In this document: one piece after another, positions 10,056 to 17,900 of the stretch | Layout: every line of letters starts with the position of its first letter | How positions within the stretch are numbered: the stretch's first letter is position 1 | Assembly (NCBI RefSeq): GCF_023515955.1 | Contig: NZ_CP097322.1 | Location: 4,450,501-4,514,500 of the forward strand | Length of the DNA: 64,000 nt | Origin: Streptomyces sp. RerS4 | Lineage (GTDB): Bacteria; Actinomycetota; Actinomycetes; Streptomycetales; Streptomycetaceae | Direction: 5' to 3' | The notes under the pieces: model-generated | Told to the model about the DNA's origin: nothing | The model's input: only the letters and a program-made list of their open reading frames with translations | The model's database searches: none | Program-made: the position numbers and the translations under genes

Positions 10056-11333
10056 ATGGACGTCATCTCCGTCATCCGCACCAAGCGCGACCGCGGCGAG
10101 CTCAGCCCCGAGCAGATCGACTGGGTCATCGACGCGTACACCCGCGGGGTCGTCGCCGACGAGCAGATGTCGGCGCTCGCCATGGCCATCCTCCTCAACG
10201 GCATGAACCGCGCGGAGATCGCCCGCTGGACCGCCGCGATGATCGCCTCCGGCGAGCGGATGAACTTCGACTCCCTCTCCCGCCCCACCGCCGACAAGCA
10301 CTCCACCGGCGGCGTCGGCGACAAGATCACCCTCCCGCTGGCCCCGCTCGTCGCCGCCTGCGGCGCGGCCGTGCCGCAGCTCTCCGGCCGGGGCCTCGGC
10401 CACACCGGAGGCACCCTCGACAAGCTGGAGTCCATCCCCGGCTGGCGCGCCCTGCTCTCCAACGAGGAGATGCTGAACGTCCTCGACACCACCGGCGCGG
10501 TCATCTGCGCCGCCGGCGACGGCCTGGCCCCCGCCGACAAGAAGCTCTACGCGCTGCGCGACGTCACCGGCACCGTCGAGGCCATCCCGCTGATCGCCTC
10601 CTCGATCATGTCCAAGAAGATCGCCGAGGGGACGGGCTCGCTCGTCCTGGACGTCAAGGTCGGCAGCGGCGCCTTCATGAAGAACATCGAGGACGCGCGT
10701 GAGCTGGCGCGGACCATGGTGGGCCTGGGCACCGACTCGGGCGTCAAGACCGTCGCGCTCCTGACGGACATGTCCACGCCGCTGGGCCTGACCGCGGGCA
10801 ACGCCCTGGAGGTCCGCGAGTCGGTCGAGGTCCTGGCCGGCGGCGGCCCCGCCGACGTGGTCGAGCTGACCATCGCCCTCGCCAAGGAGATGCTGGAGGC
10901 CGCGGGCATCAAGGACGCCGACCCGGCGAAGGCCCTGGCCGACGGCTCCGCGATGGACCACTGGCGCCGGATGATCGCGGCCCAGGGCGGCGACCCGGAC
11001 GCGGCCCTCCCCGTCGCCCGCGAGCAGCACGTCGTCACCGCCTCCGCCTCGGGCGTCCTGACCCGCCTCGACGCGTACGCGGTCGGCGTCGGCGCCTGGC
11101 GCCTGGGCGCGGGCCGCGCCCGCAAGGAGGACCCGGTGCAGGCCGGCGCGGGCATCGAACTGCACGCCAAGCCGGGCGACACGGTCACCGCGGGCCAGCC
11201 CCTGATGACCCTGCACACCGACACCCCGGAGAAGTTCGACTACGCCCTGGCCGCCCTGGAGGGCTCCCACGACATCGCCCCGGCGGGCACCCCCTTCACC
11301 GCCACGCCGATCGTCCTGGACCGCATCGCCTGA
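10056..11333 (+). CDS. deoA: Thymidine (pyrimidine-nucleoside) phosphorylase
   Basis: 425 residues, full length for the family. The glycosyltransferase family 3 core shows KHSTGGVGDKITLPLAP (phosphate site), GRGLGHTGGTLDKLESIPG, and the SSIMSKKIAEG and LDVKVGSGAFMK stretches; a C-terminal PYNP domain carries AGAGIELHAKPGDTV. The enzyme phosphorolyses thymidine and deoxyuridine to base plus deoxyribose-1-phosphate, whose isomer is the substrate of deoC further on. It starts at ATG with AGAAGGAAG 5 nt upstream. It follows cdd after a terminator and has its own palindromic operator, so it is co-regulated with, but transcribed separately from, the transporter operon. Confidence 0.96.
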   Translation: MDVISVIRTKRDRGELSPEQIDWVIDAYTRGVVADEQMSALAMAILLNGMNRAEIARWTAAMIASGERMNFDSLSRPTADKHSTGGVGDKITLPLAPLVAACGAAVPQLSGRGLGHTGGTLDKLESIPGWRALLSNEEMLNVLDTTGAVICAAGDGLAPADKKLYALRDVTGTVEAIPLIASSIMSKKIAEGTGSLVLDVKVGSGAFMKNIEDARELARTMVGLGTDSGVKTVALLTDMSTPLGLTAGNALEVRESVEVLAGGGPADVVELTIALAKEMLEAAGIKDADPAKALADGSAMDHWRRMIAAQGGDPDAALPVAREQHVVTASASGVLTRLDAYAVGVGAWRLGAGRARKEDPVQAGAGIELHAKPGDTVTAGQPLMTLHTDTPEKFDYALAALEGSHDIAPAGTPFTATPIVLDRIA

Positions 11334-11354
11334 CCTGCGACTTCCCCTTCGGGT

Positions 11355-11388
11355 GAACGGGACCGGTGGCCCCCCACCGGTCCCGTTC
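11355..11388 (+). terminator. Terminator of deoA
   Basis: GAACGGGACCGGTGG and CCACCGGTCCCGTTC make a perfect 15-bp stem with a CCCC loop, 21 nt after the deoA stop. Confidence 0.82.
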
Positions 11389-11426
11389 GGCATGCCGGGA
11401 CCGGTGACGACGGGCCCGGCTGCCGG

Positions 11427-11507
11427 TACGGCGTGTTCGGGGAGACCTTCCACCTGCCCGCGCCCTTCGACCTCAAGCTCGACACGTCCGCCTTCCCCAC
11501 TGCGTGA
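11427..11507 (+). pseudogene. Remnant of a Uma2/DUF820-type protein (C-terminal tail only)
   Basis: One frame reads YGVFGETFHLPAPFDLKLDT and six more codons to TGA at 11505. This resembles the conserved C-terminal tail (G-E-T-V-x-L-P-x-P-F-D-L-x-L-D-T) of Uma2 family putative endonucleases, which are abundant in Streptomyces. No upstream part of the protein is present; the deoA terminator lies immediately before it. I interpret it as a truncated relic. It could also be chance, since only 26 codons are involved, but the match is in order and ends at a stop. Confidence 0.5.
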
Positions 11508-11556
11508 GGTGTCCCCCGCACCGATGAGTTCCGGGGGCGTCGGCAGTCAGTGACTC

Positions 11557-11895
11557 GTGACGATCACACGTATCGAACTGCCCGGACCCGGTCCCGCCGT
11601 GGGGGACGTGTCGCTGCTCTGCGCGCGGTTGGCGCGGCTCTACGAGGACGGGGCCGGGGCGGTCGTGTGCGACGCCTCGGCCGTCACCGCGCCGGGGCTC
11701 CGCACCGTCGAGGCGCTGGCCCGGCTGCGGCTGACCTCGCTCGGGCGGGGCGCCTTCACCGTCGTCGGCGTGGCGCCGCCCTTACGCGCCCTGCTGCACC
11801 TCGTAGGACTCGTCGAGCTGCTCGGGGAGGTCGAAGAGCGGGAACCAGCGGTCGGTGTCGAGGAAGGCGTTCAGCCCGACGATCTTCCCCTCTGA
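11557..11895 (+). CDS. Small STAS-domain-like protein
   Basis: 112 residues from GTG. The pattern VVCDASAVTAPGLRTVEALARLRL, then RGAFTVVGVAPPLRALLHLVGLVELLG, follows the strand-helix order of STAS/anti-sigma-antagonist folds of the lipid-asymmetry type frequent in Streptomyces. Codon 76 is TTA (11782-11784), rare in Streptomyces and read by the bldA tRNA; the same three bases read on the minus strand are the TAA stop of the convergent sigma gene. The last 38 codons overlap that gene and look non-family (Glu/Val/Pro rich). There is no convincing Shine-Dalgarno sequence. It may be a real gene whose end has drifted into its neighbour; certainty is moderate. Confidence 0.5.
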   Translation: MTITRIELPGPGPAVGDVSLLCARLARLYEDGAGAVVCDASAVTAPGLRTVEALARLRLTSLGRGAFTVVGVAPPLRALLHLVGLVELLGEVEEREPAVGVEEGVQPDDLPL

Positions 11896-12816
11896 GATCT
11901 CCAGCACCTGGAGCGCCCACGGCACGTGCCCCGGCTTCCCGTCCTCGCGCGGCCGGTACTGGCCGAAGGCCGGCAGCCCGTTCGCCGTGGTCGCCACCAG
12001 GCGCGAGCCCTTGCAGCCGATGCCCTGGTTCAGGTGCCAGGCGGCGATGTCCTCGTGCCCGCGCAGCCACAGGTCGAACGGCGGCATCGACAGCACCGCG
12101 TCCTCGTGCAGGAGCGTCGTCAGGCGGGAGATGTCGTACGCCTCGAAGGCGGACAGGTACCGCTCCAGCAGCTTCGCCTGCTCCCCGTCCAGCGGGTCCG
12201 CCGGTTCGCTCGCGCGCACCTCCCGGCCGGCGAGCGTGGCACGGGCCCGCTGCAGGGCGCTGTTCACGGACGCCACGGTGGTGTCCAGCAGCCGCGCCAC
12301 CTCCTCGGCCTTCCAGGCCAGCACCTCCCGCAGGATCAGCACCGCCCGCTGCTTCGCCGGCAGGTGCTGGAGCGCCGCGACGAAGGCCAGCCGGACGGAC
12401 TCCTTGGCCAGGGCCAGCTCCGCCGGGTCGGCGGTCTGCGGCAGCACCCGCCCGTCCGGCACCGGCTCCAGCCAGGTCACCTCGGAGCGCTCGTTCAGCA
12501 CGGCGGACGCCTGGTGCTGCGGGGCGGTGAGGTCCATCGGGCGGGCCCGCTTCTTCCCCGCGCTCAGCAAGTCCAGGCAGACGTTGGTGGCGATCCGGTA
12601 CAGCCACGAGCGCAGCGACGAGCGGCCCTCGAACTTCTCGAACGCCCGCCAGGCGCGGACGTACGTCTCCTGCACCGCGTCCTCGGCGTCGAAGGCGGAG
12701 CCGAGCATCCGGTAGCAGTAGCCGGTCAGCTCGACGCGGTGGCGCCGCATCGCGGCATCCAGGCCCGCTTCCGTCTCCGCCGCCGTGTCCGCTTCCGGTG
12801 TGGTGAGGTCGTTCAT
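11782..12816 (-). CDS. ECF sigma factor with C-terminal SnoaL-like domain
   Basis: 344 residues from ATG at 12816, preceded by GGGGGA. Region 2 reads YRMLGSAFDAEDAVQETYVR and LRSWLYRIATNVCLD; region 4 reads LQHLPAKQRAVLILREVLAW followed by AEEVARLLDTTVASVNSALQ. A WLEPVPDG stretch joins the two, and from about residue 220 there is a SnoaL-like cystatin-fold domain ending in LNAFLDTDRWFP. This architecture is that of SigG/SigX5-type ECF factors, in which the C-terminal domain replaces a separate anti-sigma factor. Upstream on the coding strand, TGTCAG at 12868-12873 and CGAC at 12847-12850 resemble an ECF-type promoter. No anti-sigma gene is adjacent. The longer ORF to 12894 has no ribosome binding site. 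Confidence 0.9.
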   Translation of the reverse strand: MNDLTTPEADTAAETEAGLDAAMRRHRVELTGYCYRMLGSAFDAEDAVQETYVRAWRAFEKFEGRSSLRSWLYRIATNVCLDLLSAGKKRARPMDLTAPQHQASAVLNERSEVTWLEPVPDGRVLPQTADPAELALAKESVRLAFVAALQHLPAKQRAVLILREVLAWKAEEVARLLDTTVASVNSALQRARATLAGREVRASEPADPLDGEQAKLLERYLSAFEAYDISRLTTLLHEDAVLSMPPFDLWLRGHEDIAAWHLNQGIGCKGSRLVATTANGLPAFGQYRPREDGKPGHVPWALQVLEISEGKIVGLNAFLDTDRWFPLFDLPEQLDESYEVQQGA

Positions 12817-12903
12817 GGCTGCCGTCCCCCAGGTGGTTTCCGTCACGTCGGAAACTACCCGAGGGCACTGACAACGGCACCCGGACAACGGCACCCCGGC
12901 AGA

Positions 12904-13611
12904 TCAGGTGCCGGGCTTGCGCCCGTACACGTAGACGTCCTCGCCGTTGCCCAGCATGCTCCAGTACGCCTTGGCGTCGGTCGTGGTCATGTTCACGCAG
13001 CCACCCGAACCCGGCGGGTTCCACATGCTCTTGGTGACCGAGTGGAAGGCGATGCCCCCGTCGAAGAACTGCGAGTACGGCATCGAGACGTTGTAGATCG
13101 TCGACCAGTGGTTGATGCTGCGGTAGTAGATCTTCTTCAGACCGGTCCGCGTCGGCGTCCCCGCCTTGCCCGTACGCACCGGAACCGGCCCGTACTTCAG
13201 CGTGTTGCCGTCCTGGATCCAGCTGAGCTGCCGCGTCAGGTCGACGCAGGCGATCCGTCCCCGGTTGGTGGGGCACTGCCCGGCCGCGTTCGGGTTCTTG
13301 CCCGCCGCCCGCTGCGCGAGCATCGTGTTCATCGTCTGCCAGGTCAACGGGCCCGCGTACCCCATCGTCGGGGTGATGCCGTGCGTCGCCTGGAAGGCCT
13401 TGATGGCATTGCAGTCGGCCGCCGACTGCACGCCGTCCACGGGCCGCCCCAGGAACTGTTCCACCTGCCGCTGGTACGGCCCCGTCGTCACGTTGCAGGA
13501 AGCGGCCGCGGCCGACCCGCCCCCTACGACCACCATCGGCGCGGCCAGCGCCAGCGCCCCGCCGAACACCACCGCCGCCCGCCGCCGCGCGCGCGTGCGT
13601 ATACCCGCCAT
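12904..13611 (-). CDS. Secreted L,D-transpeptidase with peptidoglycan-binding domain
   Basis: 235 residues. A Tat-like or Sec signal peptide (Arg-rich start, then AAVVFGGALALAAPMVVVGG and SAAAAS) is followed by a peptidoglycan-binding repeat (PYQRQVEQFLGRPVDGVQSA to GPLTWQTMNTML) and a YkuD catalytic region: IAFHSVTKSMWNPPGSGGCVNM with the catalytic Cys in G-G-C-V-N-M and its His in A-F-H-S. It would cross-link peptidoglycan by 3-3 bonds or act on stem peptides outside the cell. The usual S-H-G-C is S-G-G-C here. It is transcribed alone, divergently from nothing obvious; the ECF gene lies downstream on the same strand, 87 nt away. Confidence 0.85.
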   Translation of the reverse strand: MAGIRTRARRRAAVVFGGALALAAPMVVVGGGSAAAASCNVTTGPYQRQVEQFLGRPVDGVQSAADCNAIKAFQATHGITPTMGYAGPLTWQTMNTMLAQRAAGKNPNAAGQCPTNRGRIACVDLTRQLSWIQDGNTLKYGPVPVRTGKAGTPTRTGLKKIYYRSINHWSTIYNVSMPYSQFFDGGIAFHSVTKSMWNPPGSGGCVNMTTTDAKAYWSMLGNGEDVYVYGRKPGT

Positions 13612-13739
13612 GCGGTCCCTCCCCTGTCGACTCGCACCTTGACGGATCGATGCCCGCCCGACAAGGGGGAGGAGCGCGCGGGGCGGACGTATTTTTCCTC
13701 AGCCCGGTCCGCAGACCGGCCTCGACCGCAGAATCGGCC

Positions 13740-15056
13740 TCAGCGCGCCGTCGCGGTCCCCGCCAGGAGACGACGCCGCTCCACGCGCGCCGCGTGCGAA
13801 CCCCACAGGGTGATCGAGGCGACGCCCACCACCGCCAGCAGCGCGATCCCGACCGTGGCCGCCCACCCCGAGGCGTGGTAGGCCAGCGCGCCCAGGGTGC
13901 CGCCGACGCTGGAGCCGAGGTAGTACGCGGACTGGTAGAGCGCGGACGCCTGCGCCCGGCCCGTCGTCGCGGTCCGGCTGACCGCCGACGAGGCCACCGC
14001 GTGCCCGGCGAAGAAGCCCGCCGTGATCAGCACCAGCCCCGCCAGGATCGCCGGCAGCGAATCCGCGAGGGACAGCAACAGGCCCAGCGCGGTCGTCGTC
14101 ACGGCCAGGTACAGCGCCCCGCGCCGCCCGGCCCGCGCCACCAGCTTGCCCGCGGCGGCCGAGGAGACCGTCCCCACCAGGTACACCAGGAAGATCGACC
14201 CGACGACGCCCTGCCCGAGCGAGAACGGCTCGTCCACCAGCCGGTAGCCGATGACCGTGTACACGGCCCCGAAGACGGTCATGAACAGCGCGCCGATCCC
14301 GTACAGCCGCAGCAGCAGCGGATCCCGCAGGTGTCCGACGACGGTACGCCCCACCGCGCGCGGCCTCAGCGACGCCGGCCGGAAGAACCGCGCCCGGGGC
14401 AGCAGCACCAGGAAGGCCACCGCGCACGCCAGCGCCATCACGCCGGCGGCCAGCAGCCCGGCCCGCCAGCCCCACGCCTGCGCGGCCCAGCCGGTGACGA
14501 CGCGGCCGCTCATGCCGCCGATGGAGTTGCCCGCCACGAACAGGCCGATCGCCCCGACCAGCGCCTTCGGCCGGACCTCCTCCGCCAGGTACGCCATCGC
14601 GGAGGCGGGGACGCCGGCGATCGCCGCGCCCTGCACCGCGCGCAGCGCCACCAGCCACTCCAGGCTCGGCGCGAACGGCACCAACAGGCCGACGCCGACG
14701 GCCACGACCAGCGACCAGGTCATCATCCGGGTCCGACCGAACCGCTCCGAGAGCGCGCTCAGCGGCAGGACGAACAGGGCGAGCGCGCCGGTGGCCGCGG
14801 ACACCGACCAGCTGGCCTGACCCGCCGTCACGCCGAACCCGGCGGAGACCGCGGGCAGCAGGGCCTGGGTGGAGTAGAGGAGGGCGAAGGTCGCGAGGCC
14901 GGCGGCGAAGAGCGCGAGGCTCATCCGGCGGTAGCCGGGGCGGCCGGGGGCGTGCGGCTCGGGCCGCGGGCCCGGGGAGGAGTCCCGGTGGGGGTGAGGG
15001 GACGACGGGGTGGAGGCGCCCGGGATGACGGGCGCCCCGGTATGAGCGGGAGGCAT
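13740..15056 (-). CDS. MFS transporter (drug-exporter type)
   Basis: 438 residues with about 12 hydrophobic helices after a proline-rich cytoplasmic N-terminus of some 45 residues. MFS landmarks include LPLSALSERFGRTRMM (motif A between helices 2 and 3), LRAVQGAAIAGVPASAMAYL (motif B) and VRPKALVGAIGLFVAGNSIGG (motif C region). Substrate unknown; the closest pattern is the DHA1-type exporters. It diverges from the LysR gene, the classic arrangement of an exporter and its regulator, with 92 bp between starts. No Shine-Dalgarno precedes the ATG at 15056, so translation may be leaderless or start at a later codon. Confidence 0.88.
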   Translation of the reverse strand: MPPAHTGAPVIPGASTPSSPHPHRDSSPGPRPEPHAPGRPGYRRMSLALFAAGLATFALLYSTQALLPAVSAGFGVTAGQASWSVSAATGALALFVLPLSALSERFGRTRMMTWSLVVAVGVGLLVPFAPSLEWLVALRAVQGAAIAGVPASAMAYLAEEVRPKALVGAIGLFVAGNSIGGMSGRVVTGWAAQAWGWRAGLLAAGVMALACAVAFLVLLPRARFFRPASLRPRAVGRTVVGHLRDPLLLRLYGIGALFMTVFGAVYTVIGYRLVDEPFSLGQGVVGSIFLVYLVGTVSSAAAGKLVARAGRRGALYLAVTTTALGLLLSLADSLPAILAGLVLITAGFFAGHAVASSAVSRTATTGRAQASALYQSAYYLGSSVGGTLGALAYHASGWAATVGIALLAVVGVASITLWGSHAARVERRRLLAGTATAR

Positions 15057-15095
15057 ACGTCGACGGTAGGCCCGCCTTTTTCATGCGTCCAATGC

Positions 15096-15105
15096 ACGAA
15101 TTCGT
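15096..15105. promoter_or_regulatory. Candidate LysR-regulator binding site
   Basis: In the divergent MFS/lysR gap, ACGAATTCGT is a perfect 10-bp palindrome inside T-G-C-ACGAATTCGT-A-A-T, fitting the T-N11-A rule of LysR boxes. It lies in an unusually AT-rich stretch for this genome. Assignment is by position and symmetry only. Confidence 0.45.
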
Positions 15106-15148
15106 AATAATCGATCCACTCACGCATCAGCACAGCTCAGAGGGGCGC

Positions 15149-16093
15149 ATGTCAACGAACCGTTACGAAGAAGACATGGCCGTGACAACTTTGCTGGCCC
15201 CCCGGCTGGCCTGGTTCGCCGCCGTCGCCCGCCACGAGCACGTCACTCGCGCCGCGCAGGAGCTGGGCGTGCCGCAGTCCACCCTGTCGCGGGCCGTCGT
15301 CCGCCTCGAACAGGACCTGGGCGTCACGCTGTTCGCCCGCAAGGGCCGCACCGTGGCCCTGACCACCGCCGGTCGCGCGTTCCTCGCCTCCACCGAGCAG
15401 GCCCTCGACAAGATCGCCCGCGCCGCCGGCTCCGTCCAGCAGGACGCCGACCCCGCCTTCGGGAAGGTCGCGTTCGGCTTCCTGCACACCCTGGGACCCG
15501 AGACCGTACCCGGCCTGATCCGGGCCTTCCGCGCCGACCATCCGGGGGTGCGCTTCGCCCTCGTCCAGAACTACGGCGAGGCCATGTTGGAGAAGCTGCG
15601 CGCCGGCGAACTCGACCTGTGCCTCACCTCCCCGCTGCCGGACGCGCCCGACCTCGTCGCCCGCCGCCTCGACGAACAGCGGCTGCGCCTGGTCGTCCCC
15701 GACGACCACCGCCTCGCCGTGCGCAAGCGGATCCGCCTCGCGGAGGCCGCCGAGGAAACCTTCGTCACCCTGGAGGCCGGCTACGGCCTGCGCCGCATCA
15801 CCGACGACCTGTGCGCGGAAGCCGGGTTCACCCCGAGGGTGGCCTTCGAGGGGGAGGAGGCCGAGACCCTGCGGGGCCTCGTCGCGGCCGGTCTCGGCGT
15901 GGCCCTGCTGCCCCCGCCCGCCGTACCCCGACCGGGGGTGGTCGAACTGACGGTGACCGCGCCGCGCGCCGTGCGCGAGATCGGCGTCGCCTGGCTGGAC
16001 GGCCACCCGGACACCCCGCCGGTCGCGGAGTTCAAACGCTTCCTCCTCTCGCGGCGCGGCCGCCTGATCCCGGAACTGGAGCCGCCGGCCTAG
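15149..16093 (+). CDS. LysR-family transcriptional regulator
   Basis: 314 residues from ATG at 15149, 4 nt after AGAGGGG. The N-terminal winged HTH is clear: LAWFAAVARHEHVTRAAQEL, then GVPQSTLSRAVVRLEQDLG and LFARKGRTVALTTAGR. The substrate-binding domain follows (FGFLHTLGPETVPGLIRAF and GLVAAGLGVALLP). It is divergent from the MFS exporter gene and probably controls it and itself, responding to a transported compound. The stop overlaps that of the convergent LuxR-type gene: the bases CTAG at 16090-16093 contain both stop codons. Confidence 0.93.
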   Translation: MSTNRYEEDMAVTTLLAPRLAWFAAVARHEHVTRAAQELGVPQSTLSRAVVRLEQDLGVTLFARKGRTVALTTAGRAFLASTEQALDKIARAAGSVQQDADPAFGKVAFGFLHTLGPETVPGLIRAFRADHPGVRFALVQNYGEAMLEKLRAGELDLCLTSPLPDAPDLVARRLDEQRLRLVVPDDHRLAVRKRIRLAEAAEETFVTLEAGYGLRRITDDLCAEAGFTPRVAFEGEEAETLRGLVAAGLGVALLPPPAVPRPGVVELTVTAPRAVREIGVAWLDGHPDTPPVAEFKRFLLSRRGRLIPELEPPA

Positions 16094-17184
16094 GCCGTGT
16101 CCGCCCGGCCCGGCGCGGAGTCCTCGGGCTCCGGCGCCGCCGGCGCGGCGGCGGACAGCAAGTACCCCGCCTGGAAGCGGGACTTGGCGCCGACGGCGCG
16201 CATGATCTCCGCGATGTGCCGCTGGCAGGTCCGCTCCGACATCCCGAGTCGGCGCGCGATCACCTTGTCCTCCAGCCCCTCCGACAGCAGTCGCACGATC
16301 GTCTTGCGCAGCTCGTCCGACAGCGAGCGGGCCGCCTCCGGGCTCACCGTCGTCGGGAAGGGCCGCGCGGCCGGCCAGGACCGTTCGAACGCCGCCGTCA
16401 TGAAGTGCACGACGCTCGGCTCGCGCACCACCAGCGCCGCCCCCGTCCGGTCCGGGACCGCCATCAGCCCCGTGTGCCCGTCGAAGATCAGCATCCGCAT
16501 CAGCCCGTCGCCCAGGGTGCGGACCTGCGCGCCGAGCGCCGTCACGCGTTCGACGTACGCCGCCGTGGGCCGCGAGTAGCGCGCCGTGTGCTGGTAGATC
16601 GTCCGCATCCGGACCCCGCGCGCGAGCAGCGACTCGTCCCGTCCGACCGCCTCCTCCAGGGTCTCCAGCGGCCGTCCGCCGCCCGGCTGCGAGGTCAGCA
16701 GCTCCCGCTCGCAGCCCGCCACCAGCTCGGAGATCAGCCCGCGCACCGCGCCCAGGTCCGTCACCAGCTCCAGCCGCTCGCCGCCGCCCGGCTCCCGGCG
16801 GGCGGAGCCCGCCTCGTACGCCGGCACCAGCTCCTCCAGCCGCCCGCGCAGCCGGTCCATCTCGTCGTGGGTCTCCCGCACCTTCAGCGCCAGCGGCGCC
16901 AGCGCGCGGGCGGCCGCCGCCCGGGGCGCCACCGCGCTCCACCGCTCGGGACCGCCGCCCGGGGCCCGCTGCAACAGGTGTGCCGCGGCCAGCTCCGTCA
17001 CCGCCGCGCCGGCGCGCACGCCGAGGGCGGTGGCCGCCTCCGCCGGGGTGAAGGCGTGCCGTTCGACGGCGTACGCGTACAGGCGCAGGGCGGTGGGACT
17101 CAGCTCGCCCGCGAGCGGGACCCGGGAGCCGTCGGCCTCCGCGGCCCCCTCGGCCCCGCCGGCTCCCTCGGCATCGGTTGGCAT
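16090..17184 (-). CDS. LuxR-type helix-turn-helix regulator with TrmB-like sensor region
   Basis: 364 residues from ATG at 17184, with AGGGA upstream; the frame stays open to 17289 without a better start. The C-terminus holds a LuxR/FixJ HTH: LLSEGLEDKVIARRLGMSER followed by TCQRHIAEIMRAVGAKSRFQ. The N-terminal third begins with a winged-helix-like segment (LRLYAYAVERHAFTPAEAAT), then a coiled stretch with many Glu/Arg and a phospholipase-D-like middle (LARGVRMRTIYQHTARY and MLIFDGHTGLMAVPDR). This TrmB-like plus LuxR layout recurs in Streptomyces regulators. The signal and targets are unknown. Convergent with the LysR gene; 229 bp separate it from the cupin gene. Confidence 0.85.
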   Translation of the reverse strand: MPTDAEGAGGAEGAAEADGSRVPLAGELSPTALRLYAYAVERHAFTPAEAATALGVRAGAAVTELAAAHLLQRAPGGGPERWSAVAPRAAAARALAPLALKVRETHDEMDRLRGRLEELVPAYEAGSARREPGGGERLELVTDLGAVRGLISELVAGCERELLTSQPGGGRPLETLEEAVGRDESLLARGVRMRTIYQHTARYSRPTAAYVERVTALGAQVRTLGDGLMRMLIFDGHTGLMAVPDRTGAALVVREPSVVHFMTAAFERSWPAARPFPTTVSPEAARSLSDELRKTIVRLLSEGLEDKVIARRLGMSERTCQRHIAEIMRAVGAKSRFQAGYLLSAAAPAAPEPEDSAPGRADTA

Positions 17185-17308
17185 ATGCGTATTCGTCCCT
17201 GCCTGTGTCCGTTTGTAAACCCCTCGTGTTCCCGCAAGGCGACAAGTCGACGCCTGAACGACCGCTTCCGGGATATGCCGAACCGGCACAGTGGAGGCAC
17301 GGCGTGAC

Positions 17309-17389
17309 GGGTGGTCGGGCCGGGTCCATCGGTGCCATCCGACCGTGAGGGGGCGGAGCGGCGGGTACGGACGGACCGGCCGACCACCC
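17309..17389. terminator. Long imperfect inverted repeat between LuxR-type and cupin genes
   Basis: GGGTGGTCGGGCCGG at 17309-17323 pairs with CCGGCCGACCACCC at 17376-17389 (one bulged G), with additional partial pairing inside. It lies just after the cupin gene (minus strand) and probably ends its transcript. Confidence 0.45.
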
Positions 17390-17413
17390 CCGCCTCCTCG
17401 CGGGCTGCGCGGG

Positions 17414-17779
17414 TTACGCGGGCTTCGCGTAGTTCCCGAACCCCGTCCAGTCCACCGCCACGCACGGCTCGTCGCCGATCACCCAGGCGTCGTGGCCCGG
17501 CGCCACCTGCATGAGGTCCCCGGGGCCGTACTCGTCGCTCTCGCCGTCGTCCATCACGACCTTCATCCGACCGCTCACGATGTACCCCGTGTGCGCGGCC
17601 TGGCAGCTGTCCGTGCCGGCCAGCGGCTTGATGTGCGACGACCAGCGCCAGCCCGGTTCGAACACCGCACGGCCGATCTCCCCGCCGTCCGTCCGGATCA
17701 GGTCCAGCCTGCCCATGCCGGCCTCGAAGGGCCGCGTCTCGTCGGCGCTGTCGAAATTCTTGCGCACCAGTCCGGCCAT
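17414..17779 (-). CDS. Small cupin-domain protein
   Basis: 121 residues forming one cupin barrel. Motif 1 is represented by WSSHIKPLAGTDSCQAAHTG with His residues as possible metal ligands, followed by YIVSGRMKVVMDDG; motif 2 is YGPGDLMQVAPGHDAWVIGD with a histidine in place. The N-terminus MAGLVRKNFDSADETRPFE is typical of stand-alone Streptomyces cupins. Such proteins bind a metal and a small ligand but have no predictable reaction. The gene is monocistronic, 280 bp before the next gene on its strand. Confidence 0.8.
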   Translation of the reverse strand: MAGLVRKNFDSADETRPFEAGMGRLDLIRTDGGEIGRAVFEPGWRWSSHIKPLAGTDSCQAAHTGYIVSGRMKVVMDDGESDEYGPGDLMQVAPGHDAWVIGDEPCVAVDWTGFGNYAKPA

Positions 17780-17862
17780 GCCTCATCGCCTCCGGGAACG
17801 AAGTAACCCCGAGTCCACTTTTCACTGTACGCCGGAGCGCTCGGCGGGCCCGTCGAGCGCTC

Positions 17863-17900
17863 CCTCAGCCCCTCAGCCCCTCAGCCCCTCAGCCCCGCAG
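17863..17900. repeat. 8-bp tandem repeat (CCTCAGCC)
   Basis: Four perfect copies of CCTCAGCC plus a fifth degenerate one. The array runs over the stop codon and last codons of the alpha/beta hydrolase gene, so copy-number change would alter its C-terminus. Confidence 0.85.

Noticed and set aside
13650-15107. A 485-codon frame opposite the MFS gene
   Set aside because: The opposite strand encodes a full MFS transporter with motifs; this frame has only Arg/Gly/Gln-rich composition.
15070-15150. ATGCGT and ACGCAT flanks in the MFS/lysR gap as a second regulator palindrome
   Set aside because: The arms are 6 bp and far apart; the 10-bp central palindrome is the better candidate.
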